Origin: Metopolophium dirhodum
Taxonomy: Eukaryota > Arthropoda > Insecta > Hemiptera > Aphididae
NCBI RefSeq assembly: GCF_019925205.1
Contig: NC_083568.1
Span: forward strand, 5,694,237-5,758,236
DNA length: 64,000 nucleotides
Direction of reading: 5' to 3'
This document shows positions 11,458 to 24,467 of this stretch, piece by piece; the stretch's first letter is position 1, and each line of letters begins with the position of its first letter. The notes under the pieces were generated by a model. That model searched no databases and was not told the origin of the DNA. It was given only the letters and a program-made list of their open reading frames with translations. The translations under genes were made by a program, and so were the position numbers.

Positions 11458-13148
11458 CAGCCGATGTACGAGCAAGACGTTAAGACGAACCATCGCGCAT
11501 ACCTATGTACTGCCTATATGCCTCTATATATAATTTATATCTCATATTATTACGAAAATACAATACGAGGAGGATGCGTAATTGGCAAGTGTAATATTTC
11601 GGTAGTGGCGGAGCGGTATCGATACTCGCGACAGTATGTGAAAATATATATTATTATATTATGGTGTCGTGATAATATAACGATATCATAATAAAGCTGT
11701 GGATATACCTACCTATTATATTATTATTATTATTATTATGTTATCCGAGCAATACATCATCGTACGCATAATATTATGTAACATTTGTCGGTGTAAAAGC
11801 GTCGGCGACGACCGTGTCGATGACGCGTATATCAAGTCGATTACTGTCGTTATACACTCTATTATAATATGATACGCGAGCATAATAATATATTATACTG
11901 TGATAACGACACAAAACACGGATTACGCTATTATATCGAACTCTCTGAACTTTTTTCGTGTGTCCCGCGGATATTATGATGTATGGCGAGTGCGTCAACG
12001 TCGAAAACGCGTTTTTTATTTTTCCATCGAAAAATTATATTCTTGCGGCGGTCGCCGAATTATTGTTACTCTGTCGTCGCGTTGTCGATATAATATTATT
12101 ATTATCGTTATAATAATATAATAATTACTGCCACATTCGCTCGCGGACGAGTGTTTGATTTGTCCGTTGACCCGAAAACGGACCTAATCGATAATCCCAG
12201 CCAACATGGTATTATCATGCTATAATATAATATACTCGTCTACATGCGTTATATTATTTTGTAGAGCGGACGAAAAGCGTCCGAAAAGTTTCGCTCGATG
12301 CCGCAGTGTGGGTGTAGTATATATATATATGTACACGGCGTGTGCTTAATATATAGTAATTAACTTGAAAACGCACGGACAATATTGTAGTTGTTGTTGT
12401 TGTTTTTAATTGGACACTGTATATACATTATGATGATATTTGGTTTTCGGGCGGGTACCGGTGGAATTTACTATAATAATATAAATACATTATATATATC
12501 ATATATCTACGGGATATGGCGGTGACGGCGGCGGCGATGTTTGTGCGGAAACTTACAAAACATCCAATACGACTGCGGTGGCACTCGCCGGCGAGACTTT
12601 TACCGACCGACTGCCGCCGCCGCCGCCGAAAGGGTCGGCTACCACTCGAAAAACAAAAACAACGACCTAGAAGTACGTATATAATAATAATATACACTAT
12701 ACATATATATATATTATATATGGTCACTCGTGTGCAAACAACACACACACACACACACTACCACAAGTCGAGTGCCTTCGCGTAAGTTTTATTTTTTCGT
12801 TTTATATCGGTCTATTGGCTCATTACTCATTTTTGCCGGGCGATAAACGATCGGCACACATAAAACGTCTCTCTACTCGACGGCGAGGTCTTCTGTCGGA
12901 CGTTATTGATGGATTTCCTCCTCGCCCGACCCCGTCGCGACCGATGTGTTCGACGTCGAGAGTGTTTTCAAACACTCGGCGGGCATATAATATCTAGTAC
13001 CTATATATATATATATATACTCGTATTATACACTTTATATACCTTTACAAATAATGTGTGATGTGTGTGTGTGTGTGTTTGTGGTTCACACCTAATGAAC
13101 CCGTGGCGGGAGGCGGTGGACTTGTGTGAAAGTTGTAAATCGAAACTG

Positions 13149-13150
<2 letters not shown>

Positions 13151-13185
<35 letters not shown>
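13151..13185. repeat. (AC)n microsatellite
   Basis: About 17 uninterrupted AC units. Confidence 0.95.
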
Positions 13186-13187
<2 letters not shown>

Positions 13188-16081
13188 GCACTCGATAATC
13201 CGTCTGTAAAACGAATATACATATAGTTAGCCTTCCCGGCGTTGTACCTATATATAGCTGCGATGTTTGTTTTCTCGACTCGTATATTATATGTATAGGT
13301 AATTATATATAGGTAGGTATATCGTACACCGCAGTACCTATATATTATTATCATAATATCGTGTTGTGAATTTTTTTTTCTCCCATCCGAATAACTGCGT
13401 TTGTACGCCGTTATAGAATGTCTGAAAACTTTGGAGCGATGTATTCGATGGCATAACAAGAGTGGTGTTTAGAGTAAACGGATATTAAAACGGCTCGACG
13501 ACTGCGGTGGCGTACAATCTTATTACTCGAAGTCCGAGGGGAACGAAAATTATTCGAACCCGTCGAGAATCCTGCAGGGTTATCGAGTCGTAGAAAATCG
13601 TACCGTAAGCTTGCAGACTTTAGAGGAGGCACTTCTGTATTATAATACAATAATTGAAGCTATAGTTCCACTGATTTAGCTGGACTTGCGGTCACTCAAC
13701 TATTACAGGATAATGCGATTAAAACACCGTTTAACGTCGATCGTTTATAGTACGCAGTTCGAGGGCAATAAGTGAAGTGTCCAAGTATTATTAGGTATAC
13801 AGTTTTCACGTAACCAAAACGATCCCAACTGACCATAACAAAACATAATAATGCATTCAACTCAGTCGGCGGCGCGGTGGTATAATATTGTATAAAGTAT
13901 AATAATAATGTATAAACGTTATTTCGCAAGCCTCCCGGCGGCAAAACAATAAAAGACATTACAAATGATATATTGCACCTGAGGAGGCTTTTTGTGTAAT
14001 ATTATACATAATTGTGTTCCGGTCGAGCGGCAGCCGTGTCGAAAAATTAAAACGAGACTCGCCCGCGAATAATAATATAATATATTATTATACTTACTGC
14101 AGAATACCGACGGCGGCGGACGGCGGAACGAAAAATGTTCACTGCGATATTAATAACGACGATTCAACATATTATTATTATGTAATGCCTGCTACAACGT
14201 TGTGCGACCAAATGATATTATAATATATTAAATTGTAATATATACAATATATATATTGTATTATATACCTATAATGCGCGCTGACGAAAAATCTCTGCTG
14301 GAAATGATATGCCAAATGCGTTATTCGTGGACTATATATTAAAATATGATATTATAATCGGCAACAACTTTCCATCGACGACGATAGCATACCAAATCGC
14401 TGTGAACCATAGACCCATAAACTAACGGACTGCGCTTCCCACACTGCCTTGCCCTTGCCCAGACGACATTTAACTGAGAGAGAAAACACAACGTATGAGA
14501 GAGAAAAATCACCTTTTGGGCTAAATGTTTTGGCACATACTGGAACGGCTGAAACCTCTCTATTTTCTCTCTCAACAATCCCGTCTGGTGATTTCTCTCT
14601 CTCTGTGCGCTGTGTCCATTAGTTTATATATGTGGTGAAACCATACGTTTGTTGTGTGTATAATCATCATCATCGCCGTCGTCGTTATTATAATCATTAT
14701 CATTATCGTTATTATTATTCGAACTAGGGTGAATCGCGATCTCGCGCACACATTATAATAATACGGTGGGTATAATGATCTCGCGGTGCATCGGAGTGTG
14801 TATGTCACGACGGAGAGCGGATACGCCGCAGCGCAGGTACCTGCCTACATAGGTAGATGCCTACTTATATGTGCAATGTGTAAATGATATTAAATAAGTA
14901 TCTATCTATACCCGTATGTGATATCGTTCGACGGCGGGTTCGTGATCGGGCGAGAGAGTGCGCTCCAAAGTCGCAGTACCGTAAAATATGTAAAATATCG
15001 CACGGCGTATAACGACCGCGACGCGAGGTGGGGCGTGATGGGTAACGGAGAGGAAAACAATCCCCTAACCTGACCAGCAGCCCTCGTATAAAACCGGGGA
15101 TAAAGTATATAATTGGTGCTGCACACATCGCGAGGTCTTGAGGTCTGGAGTTCGAGTCGTTTGGCGCATCGAAAAAACTCGGATGACGACCCGCGGGGCC
15201 GCCGGTGGAGTGTACAGAACTCGTTACAGCCCTCCGCCGATCGGCCGTCACTATATCCAATACCGGAATCATTATTGTCATCCCCTGCAAGTCCCCATAA
15301 TACTACACCCCTGCTGCAGCACCGCGACGGCGACGTTTCAGACGCGCAATAATGCATAATATACGCGCGAGTATACGTCATACTACGATGTACGCGGACG
15401 AGCGGATCGAATCGATGAAACACAATACGACCAGGAATGCAATAATGCAGTGCGATGTAACACAATATAATATTGTTATTATATATGTACGTTTGCTATT
15501 TCACGCGTGTACGCGCGATGCATCGACGCCGTTGTTAATTTAGCGGTGATTTATGTGCCGCAGAGGAGTCGAGTGTAAGCCAATTTTTTCTCTCTTTTTT
15601 AATGTGTTCAAATATTATGTACGTGTGTGCATAAACGACGACGACGTACGTATACATATATATAACGTCGTCGTGACACTAGATATGATCGTATAACGAT
15701 GCGTCCGACGACGATTTGCATAATATATTTTTAAATCGTAAACCGCTTCGGGATAATTTTGATGGAATGAACGGAAATAAAAAATAAGATATAAATAAAT
15801 GCAAAATATATAGGTGTACACAATATTCGGAACTGTATTGACAATATACGAGAGCAAAAGTGGATGGTGTATAAAAATAATAATACGGTTATCAATATTT
15901 AATGTATACGCGATATTTTTATGACGTGCCTCGCAACACCGACGAACGTCGTTTCCAAATAGAAACGCGCATCGATGTTGATTGAATTGCGATTTTTTTT
16001 TTTTTCGAATCAAAGTCAACAGAAATGCGAAGGAATTACATCTCGTCGATGTGATGTTGACTTGAAAAACGTACTGACAAC

Positions 16082-16097
16082 GGGGGGGGGGGGGGGG
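16082..16097. repeat. Sixteen-base G homopolymer
   Basis: An uninterrupted run of 16 G residues in otherwise AT-rich surroundings, just 105 bp from the foldback element. Confidence 0.95.
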
Positions 16098-16353
16098 AGA
16101 CGTATAAAAATCGTTCGGCACAACAAATAACAATATATATATATACGGCGTCGAAAACCGTTAAGACAAGACATAATATTATGATATATACAGTAAGAGC
16201 AGAGCTACACATGTCCGTCAAGTTGGCACCCGGCACTTTCTCCAAACAACTCAAAATTAGTATCAACATTTTGCTACGAATTTGCTACATTTTGCTACAC
16301 TATTTTTAGAATTTGCTAGAATTTGGTTTTTCCGGAAATCCGGAAACAAACAT

Positions 16354-16381
16354 GCCGGTGCTATCTTGACGTAGCACCGGC
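16354..16381. repeat. Perfect 10-bp-stem hairpin in foldback left arm
   Basis: GCCGGTGCTA, an 8-base loop, then TAGCACCGGC. The same hairpin recurs in the right arm. Confidence 0.9.
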
Positions 16382-16850
16382 ACTTTCTACAAACAACTTC
16401 AAAATTGGTATCAAAATTTTGATACGAATTTGCTACATTTTGCTACGTTGTTCTCGGAATTTGCTACCCCCCTGGTTTTTTCCGGAATCCCGGAAAATAT
16501 AAAATTTCCCAGCACCGGCACTTTCTCCAAGCAACTCAAAATTGGTATCAACATTTTGATACGAATTTGCTACATTTTGCTACGTTGTTCTCGGAATTTG
16601 CTACCCCCTGGTCTTTTCCGGAATCCCGGAAAATATAAAATTTCCCAGAACCGGCACTTTCTACAAATAACTCAACAATTGGTATCAACATTTTTGATAC
16701 GAATTTGCTACATTTTGCTACACTATTTTTAATATTTGCTACAATTTGGTTTTTCCGGAAATCCAGAAAATAGAAAATATCCCAGCACCGGCACTTTCTA
16801 CAAATAACTCAAAATTGGTATCAACATTTTGATACGAATTTTGAGGTGTT

Positions 16851-17597
16851 TGTTTTACAATTTATTGTAAATATTTTTGTTTTATGATATGTTTTTGTAT
16901 ATTTCGTTAGCAATATTATTATTTTCTTTGCAATTATTACACCTTTTGAAGCCCATTTAAGCTTTTGTATGAACTAATTTGTATAAGCATTTTTAAGATT
17001 ATATTTTTTGTTTGTTACTGTTAATATGCCAATTAGGCTGTCTATTTAATTAATATTCACTTTTTAATTGTTAGTTATATGCCAACCCAAGCTGTTTATT
17101 TGTTTTATTATTAATATTATTATTCCTTTTTGATTGTTATTATTTATTTACTAAACAATACGGTCACTTTTATATTACTATATTCTTTATTGAGTGAAAT
17201 AAATGGTAAAACTAAAATAAATTTCTATAGTTCATTTATTTATAATATATACCTATTACTTAGACAACGATTGTCCAGTACTATAAAATGAATATGTTGA
17301 AAATAGGTTTAAACATATTATATTGGCTGGAATATGTTAAATTTGGAAATTTAAAATATTGATAACATCTATTTAAATTTTATTTTATTTTTTGTTGTTG
17401 ATATCCCATGCTATAGGCTTTAAAAATGTATAATAAGTGCTGGCGCTAAAAATATTTCAAGATTCTAAACTTACAAAGCAGAAGAAAGTTCTGAATTTAA
17501 TATATCTCATAATTTGTGAAACGCATTATAGCGCATGAATGGAATCTATGAAAATAAAAAAATGTTAATACCTATTATATCGTGGTATTTGGTCAAA
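16851..17597. other. Unique centre of the foldback element
   Basis: This is AT-rich DNA between the two arms with no transposase-like frame. Two loosely similar segments of about 75 bp start at ATATGCCAATTAGGCTGT (about 17024) and ATATGCCAACCCAAGCTGT (about 17078), indicating an old internal duplication. Arm borders are approximate. Confidence 0.6.
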
Positions 17598-17873
17598 GTA
17601 AACGGCGCTGAGAAATTTTCTATTTCTCCGGAATTCCGGAAAAACCAAATTGTAGCAAATATTAAAAATAGTGTAGCAAAATGTAGCAAATTCGTAGGAA
17701 AATGTTGATACCAATTTTGAGTTGCTTGGAGAAAGTGCCGGTGCTGGGAAATTTTATATTTTCCGGGATTCTGGAAAAACCAGGGGGTAGCAAAATTCCG
17801 AGAACAACGTAGCAAAATGTAGCAAATTCGTATCAAAATGTTTGATACCAATTTTGAGATGTTTGTAGAAAGT

Positions 17874-17901
17874 GCCGGTGCTACGTCAAGATAGCACCGG
17901 C
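17874..17901. repeat. Hairpin copy in foldback right arm (inner)
   Basis: Same 10-bp stem GCCGGTGCTA / TAGCACCGGC with the loop in reverse complement relative to the left-arm copy. Confidence 0.9.
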
Positions 17902-18292
17902 ATGTTTGTTTCCGGATTTCCGGAAAAACCAAATTGTAGCAAATTCTAAAAATAGTTGTAGCAAAATGTAGCAAATTCGTAGCAAAATGTTGATACCAAT
18001 TTTGAGTTATTTGTAGAAAGTGCCGGTTCTGGGAAATTTTATATTTTCCGGGATTCCGGAAAAACCAGGGGGGTAGCAAATTCCGAGAACAACGTAGCAA
18101 AATGTAGCAAATTCGTATCAAAATGTTGATACCAATTTTGAGTTGCTTGGAGAAAGTGCCGGTGCTGGGAAATTTTATATTTTCCGGGATTCCGGAAAAA
18201 CCAGGGGGTAGCAAATTCCGAGAACAACGTAGCAAAATGTAGCAAATTCGTATCAAAATTTTGATACCAATTTTGAGTTGTTTGTAGAAAGT

Positions 18293-18320
18293 GCCGGTGC
18301 TACGTCAAGATAGCACCGGC
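18293..18320. repeat. Hairpin copy in foldback right arm (outer)
   Basis: Third copy of the GCCGGTGCTA / TAGCACCGGC hairpin. It is the exact mirror of the left-arm copy at 16354-16381. Confidence 0.9.
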
Positions 18321-18471
18321 ATGTTTGTTTCCGGATTTCCGGAAAAACCAAATTGTAGCAAATTCTAAAAATAGTGTAGCAAAATGTAGCAAATTCGTAG
18401 CAAAATGTTGATACTAATTTTGAGTTGTTTGGAGAAAGTGCCGGTGCCAACTTGACGGACATGAGCTACAC

Positions 18472-21400
18472 TATATAATATACGAGTATACGACCTATAT
18501 TTTCTATATCTGGACTCGGATCTCAGCTGATATTGATCAATAGGATTTAATTATTGGACTATCGCTGCGGTGGTGGATGATTTATCGAAAATATGGCCGT
18601 CGGGCGTTATGGTTTTTGGTGCGATGCCAGACGAAACGTTTTCATAATAATATATTGTATAGATGATATTGTAATATTATTTAATATTATAATATTATAC
18701 ACTACCCATGTCGGTCGTCGTCGTCGTCGCCACGAACTTTTCCCGTACCTGTATACTCGATATGTCCGACATCACAATGCACAATAATTATTGTATCGAC
18801 GATGAGTGATGTGTATAATATAGTTCGTATACACACATACACCTCGGGAGCCGTGCGATAATTGTCGCGGCGAGCTATAGCGAATACACCCCGAAGGGTA
18901 CATGTTATTACGTATAGGTATACATATAGGTCGGGTTTGGGTACCTATACCGACGGATACGAAACAATTACGGCTCGGAGGCGCTATAAATCTCCGGAGC
19001 CGAACCGATTTCCCATACATCGTACTTACGATTTATCATATGTGTGTATAGGTTATATGCGATCGGAAGTTTTCCGACGTCACGTGTGATACACACAATG
19101 TACACGGGCGAGTGTTATATATTATATTTCATTATTATTATTATTATTATTGTTTATGTACGTACAGAGGCACAGCCGAGAGAGATTTATGCACAGAAAC
19201 GCGCGTAAAACAATAACAACCGGAACCGACGTCATCGTCGTCGGGCCACGTACGACCGGCATGCAGCAGGACGTATATAGGAAAACGATCTGAAGTAGTG
19301 CGCACACGCTCACTCGCATATACGTTTAAACAATATGTATAAAAATATTATTATATTATATTATACTCCGTATGTTTGTGTAACGACTGCGATATTATTG
19401 TTATATTATGTATCCCGATCTACTTTCTAATGTCAGTAGCGCGCAACAATCGTGTTAATCGGGTTTAATTATTTTAAACGCGCACGGCGATATAGACAAA
19501 TAATAATAATAATAATAATGGAAAAAAAAAAGCTCTATTGTCCGATCGTTAGTGTTAAACGGAGCGCGATTTTCTCCTTCTCTCCGAGCAGTGTATCGGT
19601 AATATTATAATATTACCGTATATATAATATATATAGCCGCGTATAGCCCATAGGTACTCTCATTTACCATTGTGCAGAGACGAACTCCGTGTCGGAGGGT
19701 ACACGACGCGTGTGCTGTATACATTATTATTATTATTATCATCATCATTATTGCGTATAATAGAGCAGGTACGAAGCGCGAAGAGGCTGCCTAGAGGTGA
19801 AAATGACTTCATCAGACCGTGCAGTCCGTGTCACTTCCGCCACCACCACCATCGCTCGGTCCGGCCGGCGGGTATTCACGACCGAGAAAAATAATATGAT
19901 TGTGCACGTTCGTAATTATTATTATCACACTGTATAATATTCAAAATACATGGGTAAACGCTCGCGTATAATATGTATATACCTACCTATACCTACACGC
20001 GTCGTCGGCGGTGTGTTTTCGCGGGCTCGCGGTATATTATTATTATAATATTATAACAATAACGATGCGTTATTTTTGCCAGCTCGTCGACCAAAATAAT
20101 TATTTTTCACGTGTCGCAGCTATACGCGATGTTGTGCGCACGACCATCAAAAACCGCGGGTGGTTGCGTCTTGTCTCTTCGACAGAAAATTTCTCTTTTA
20201 TCCGTCCGCACCTGTCGCCGCAGTGCGGTGGGTATAATAGTAATAATATTATAATAGTAGTCATTACAATCATCAACGGCCGCCACCAACTGTCACGCGT
20301 CGCATCGCCTTCCAGTTTTTGCGATTTTAACAACACACCTACCTACATAATATACAAACACTTGAACATAAAAATATGTTCTGTTTCGACGGCGATGGTA
20401 TGCGATATCATTGTTATGACATATTTCGGCCAAACAGGGTTATCGATCACTATTTGCAGGTCTCCGAAAATTACAAGAGATACCCCCAACGTCTTATACC
20501 ACATAATTCACGGTTTCCTTCTCGTATAACGTGACGCACAGTCCCGCGTGGTATCACCGGGTACATCGGACAGGATACCACAAAAACCGTATACGATGAC
20601 TTTGCCCCTGACTTTGCCACAATAATCTATACGCCGCGTGGCCCCTTGCAACGGGGGAATTTCCTCCGAGGCACCTCGTATTTTAATTTGACGAGGTCCC
20701 GCCGACATTTTAATTGGTAGTTAGTTGTTGGCCATAACATGAAACGAAAAAATATGCTGAAGATTCGACAGCAATATACGGCAATATTGGCAGCAACGCA
20801 TCGTTTTAAATTCTTTCGACCGTTTTTTTCGAACAAACAGACTTCCACGGCGACGGATACAGAAGACGTGCAAAGTATAATATGTATACATCGACAGAGT
20901 AGGTTACACTGCCACTTGCTGTGGTATAGTTATCCGCCGATGCTAATGGCACGGCGGCAGAACTACGGACGGCTCCCGTCCATATAGACCGTCGTTAACG
21001 CGTGCAATATCGTGTTAAGACCGTGTGATTTATACGCAGGTAACATACTAATTATTTTATTACATAATATATAATGTACACGCACCGACATCAAAGGAAA
21101 CCGGATTGAATATATTTTCAACGCAGTCATCCCCGTCCGGGTGTTTGTGAACGATAATAATATTCAAACGCTAATTAATTCGAACCGAAACCTCGCGCAT
21201 ACGAGCGTCGGCGGTGCGGTGAATTATTGAAAAGTAGTCGCATTAAAATTTCCGCACTCATATAATATATTATAATATGCACCTGACTTAACTGCTTATT
21301 GGCTGCCTGGGACCGAATTCAATAGGACTTTTTGTTTTTCGAATCGTTATTAAAGTCGAGTCCACGGCGTCAAAAGTCATTATTGGACGACACACAATTT

Positions 21401-23893
21401 AATTTATAAATATTTACAAATATTGTATAGTTTACATTTGATGTACATTTGTTACAGTAGGTGCACCGCCCATCGGACTATTGCTTTAAATTGACTTGAG
21501 AAGGTTTACTTCAGAAATAAAGAGTTGATCGGATGTTGGACGGGTCTGCAAGATTCCGACATCAAATGACAGGGCTGCTCGATTCTCTCCTTTCCATTTT
21601 GTACATCCGGCATCTAAAGATAATGAGCTTCTTGCAAAAGAACCTTTGAAAAAAGCAGAACTGTATTAACCCCTGTTTGAATATTTTAGATAACCACCTT
21701 TAAATACCGAGGATCGATATTTTAATACGACTAAAGGTTTTACATATCGCCACGTTTGATGCGTCTACCTGATCGTTTTGATATTTTGCTTAACTAAGAA
21801 AATCAAATTGTATTTTTTCTGGCCGATGTCGATATTAATTATTCAACTATTAACCGAAACAGAATTAATATTTTGTTCTTCTAGGAACCTGAACCGAACC
21901 GAACAGAACCAGAAAATGTTCCTGTCCCTTATTATATCATATTAGTTCGTATCTGGACCACAACACCATGGAAAAGGTGACACCATATTCCCCGAATTAA
22001 ATTATAATTTATTGTATTTTGTATAAATGACAATATATAATAACAGCAACTTTTAACATAATATAGGTACAGACTACGTAGTGCTCACGTTTTGACAAAG
22101 GAAACTTGAATTAATCAACAAAGTGTCCCTCTCTCACATTCTCACTATTTCTATACCTACCGATGGTATTCTATTTATCAGTATCCGCGAGTACCACATA
22201 CCTTATTGTTTCAATATATATGTGGTTTTGAACACACTTATATACAAAACTATTATGATATTATATTAGTCTAGAAATTTTTTTTTTTTTTGACCTGAAA
22301 TAACGTCAAGACATGGTTATTAGAAAATATTATGAAACATTTATTGCGATTGGTTCATCATTATAATATTTGAATAGGTAACAGAAAAGTTTTCTTTGCA
22401 ATTGATTTATATTATATTAATGATTAAAAACTAATAATTGGTTGTGGTAACATTTCAATGAACAAACGTACTATTCAATAAAACGAACTCTGAGAATAGA
22501 ACTAAAAATAAAACGAAAATAATATTATGTTTCCATTGAATAACTGTTACAAAATACATTAATAAAATATAAATATTATAATAAAATCGTTGGTGGTGTA
22601 ATATTTTCATAAATCACATTTCCACAACTAAATGCCAAGTTCGTTGTGTTTATTAATGAATCCACTATCGTTTTCAATCATAATTTTATTATATTTTGTT
22701 TATTAGAATATCTCGATATGACCATAATTTAAAATCATTACAACCCGAGTGGCGAATAAGGATATTGTAATAAATATTTTCCAGTCAGTAATATTGTTAG
22801 AAGTTAAAAATGTTTCTACTTATATAATATCATATTAAATAATATGTTATGAGTTATAGTTTAAATTATTGCAGAATCTTTTCACCAAAAAATTTCGTTG
22901 TAATTGTCAAATAATTTAAATTTATCGGTGCTGTAAGCGATAAATTAATATTTCATAAAATATGTATTGATAAAATCGTGAATATAATGTCATGCCAATA
23001 ATTATTATTGTCTTATCTTTAATTAGATTATTTATGATTGGACTCAATCATAGGTTTGTGATAATTTGTATATATTATAATATTACAAGTGAATTCATAT
23101 TACACGTTCTCGCATGAATTGCAGGGACAGTCTCACACTCGCTTGGGCTGCGTATTTGGAAAATTTCACAAAATTACGAGCATGATAACATAATAGTAAA
23201 TAACTTACAGAGAAGCGACTAGGCGCCAGTCATTCGGCCAGCGTAATATTTAAGGACACGATTTGGGCTTGCCACACCCTGAGAATTGTATAATAATAAT
23301 AATAATAATAATAATAATTGTAATTACAATATTGTAATTGAAATGCCAGTCGTTTGTATTCATTACGCCGATGACGCGAGCTGGTCGACCAACCCGACAA
23401 AACGTCCGACAGACCAGATGGCGTGACGGCGCCTGAGTCTCGCCGCACTAACAAAATCATCGTCTCTCTGTGATTTAATGCTGGAAATAATTATTATTCG
23501 GGTACCCGAGAACTCGCGGATGATTTGAATTTTCATTCCGAAATACGTTCGTTTGATTCGCTCGTATTACAATAATATTATGTTATCACTGCACCGTATT
23601 TGCACTTTACGCTTTTCGATGGTTTAAACGAACGAAGGTATCTGCAGTACTCCGAGTGGTGTATACAAAACGCGTTCATAAAATCGTGTAACGTCATAAA
23701 AGCGAATTGGTTGAAAGTCGTACTTGATAATACCTATGAAATAATAGAAGCTGAAGCTCTTCCGGCGCCCTCCCCCCTCCCCCCCCCAGGTCTCAGGTAC
23801 TTAAAACATTTCAAAGATTACCTCAATTTTCCGTTTATTAACCGTACAGTAGTAAACAGGCCAGAAGAGCAATATACTAAAAACACATTATTG
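18472..23893. other. Non-coding stretch, CpG-rich then AT-rich
   Basis: From 18472 to about 21300 the sequence is CpG-rich in patches, with TTA/TAA simple repeats (for example about 19131-19152 and 19499-19520). From 21300 to 23100 it is AT-rich. At about 21885-21925 a run of GAACCGAACC-type motifs is followed by its partial complement (GTTCCTGTCCC), a pattern often seen at ends of insect DNA transposons, but no matching partner end was found. A plus-strand frame ending near 21669 looks protein-like over 45 codons (PFHFVHPASKDNELL is part of it), with no recognised family. Nothing else could be supported. Confidence 0.45.
23290..23319. repeat. (TAA)n microsatellite
   Basis: About nine TAA/ATA units in a row. 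Confidence 0.9.
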
Positions 23894-23902
23894 ATAATTA
23901 TC

Positions 23903-24170
23903 TGAGTGGCTTGGCGTGGCGCGTTGGCTGCTACCAGTCGCGGAATGCGACTGGGAGTAAGTAACGGCCACAGATACTAGCTCCCGGATGGGTGACCACC
24001 CGGGTGTTCATAGTAGCTAAAAACCTTGCCACACATACACGTGTTTGCTACCGACCGTAACAACCGTAAAATCAATCTACCGCACCAACCTTACCCCTAC
24101 CACAGTTCATAACCGCTACACAGCTAATGGCCATAGTCACCGGGCTTAAGTTCAATAAAAAAAAAATAAA
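23903..24170 (+). mobile_element. 5S-rRNA-derived SINE, copy 1
   Basis: The head GAGTGGCTTGGCGTGGCGCG is followed by a 5S-like internal promoter segment, CCCGGATGGGTGACCACCC. Its core GGATGGGTGACC matches box C of eukaryotic 5S rRNA. A unique body follows, and the 3-prime end GGGCTTAAGTTCAATAAAAA is A-rich. The element is flanked by a 9-bp direct repeat ATAATTATC (23894-23902 and 24171-24179), as expected for LINE-mediated insertion. The 5S relationship is seen directly in the promoter motif; assignment to a SINE3-like class is inferred. Confidence 0.85.
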
Positions 24171-24467
24171 ATAATTATCAAACCTCTGATGTTTATATTA
24201 TTGCACTCTCATGTATATAATATTTCACATATTTTTCGTACTCCGTATACTCAATCCACACCACCGTAACGGCTCGACGATTGATTAATATTATAATTTG
24301 CGGATAATAACATATTATTTTCGCAACGACGACGCGTCACGCGTGTCATACGTACGGCATAAAGTATTTATATTTTATAATATTATCAATAAATGAGACG
24401 TTGACGTGACCGTATAATACGCACCGCAACTATATATATTATCGTATGATAAATATATTATATTTCA

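Larger units (their letters stand above)
8664..16201. other. Long non-coding stretch with CpG-rich blocks and microsatellites
   Basis: From 8664 to about 9600 the DNA is AT-rich and shows nothing recognisable. From about 9700 to 16200 CpG-rich blocks alternate with AT-rich ones. Simple repeats include (TA)n at about 10121-10142, (AC)n at about 12740-12758, (GT)n at about 13060-13078, (AC)n at 13151-13185 and a 16-G run at 16082-16097. Two promoter-like clusters are listed separately. Frames up to 187 codons exist (for example minus 14902-15465) but overlap frames on both strands and show no domain. Confidence 0.5.
16211..18462. mobile_element. Foldback element, 2252 bp, with subrepeat-built inverted arms
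   Basis: The left end is ATGTCCGTCAAGTTGGCACC and the right end is its reverse complement. Both are flanked by a perfect 9-bp direct repeat, GAGCTACAC (16202-16210 and 18463-18471). The outer 230 bases of each arm are nearly identical as inverted copies. Each arm is built from tandem units of about 130-145 bp containing CACCGGCACTTTCT, ACTCAAAATTGGTATCAACA, AATTTGCTACATTTTGCTAC and paired CCGGAA motifs. The left arm spans about 16211-16850 and the right arm about 17598-18462. The centre (about 16851-17597) is AT-rich with no coding frame. Long subrepeat-rich inverted arms with a 9-bp duplication fit a non-autonomous Mutator-like/foldback transposon; the superfamily is an inference. Near-identical arms and an intact duplication suggest a recent insertion or arm homogenisation. 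Confidence 0.9.

Noticed and set aside
14902..15465. Minus-strand frame of 187 codons
   Set aside because: It overlaps other long frames on both strands in CpG-rich DNA, where stop codons are rarer. No motif recognised.
17546..18256. Minus-strand open frame of 236 codons with repeated RICYILLRCSRN units
   Set aside because: It runs through the subrepeats of the foldback right arm and its periodicity mirrors the DNA repeats. No transposase motif, and the left arm does not encode an equivalent intact frame.
23940..24010. Possible 5S rRNA gene
   Set aside because: Only the box C-like segment matches. The rest diverges, an A-rich tail and target duplications are present, and the same sequence recurs twice, so it is a SINE.
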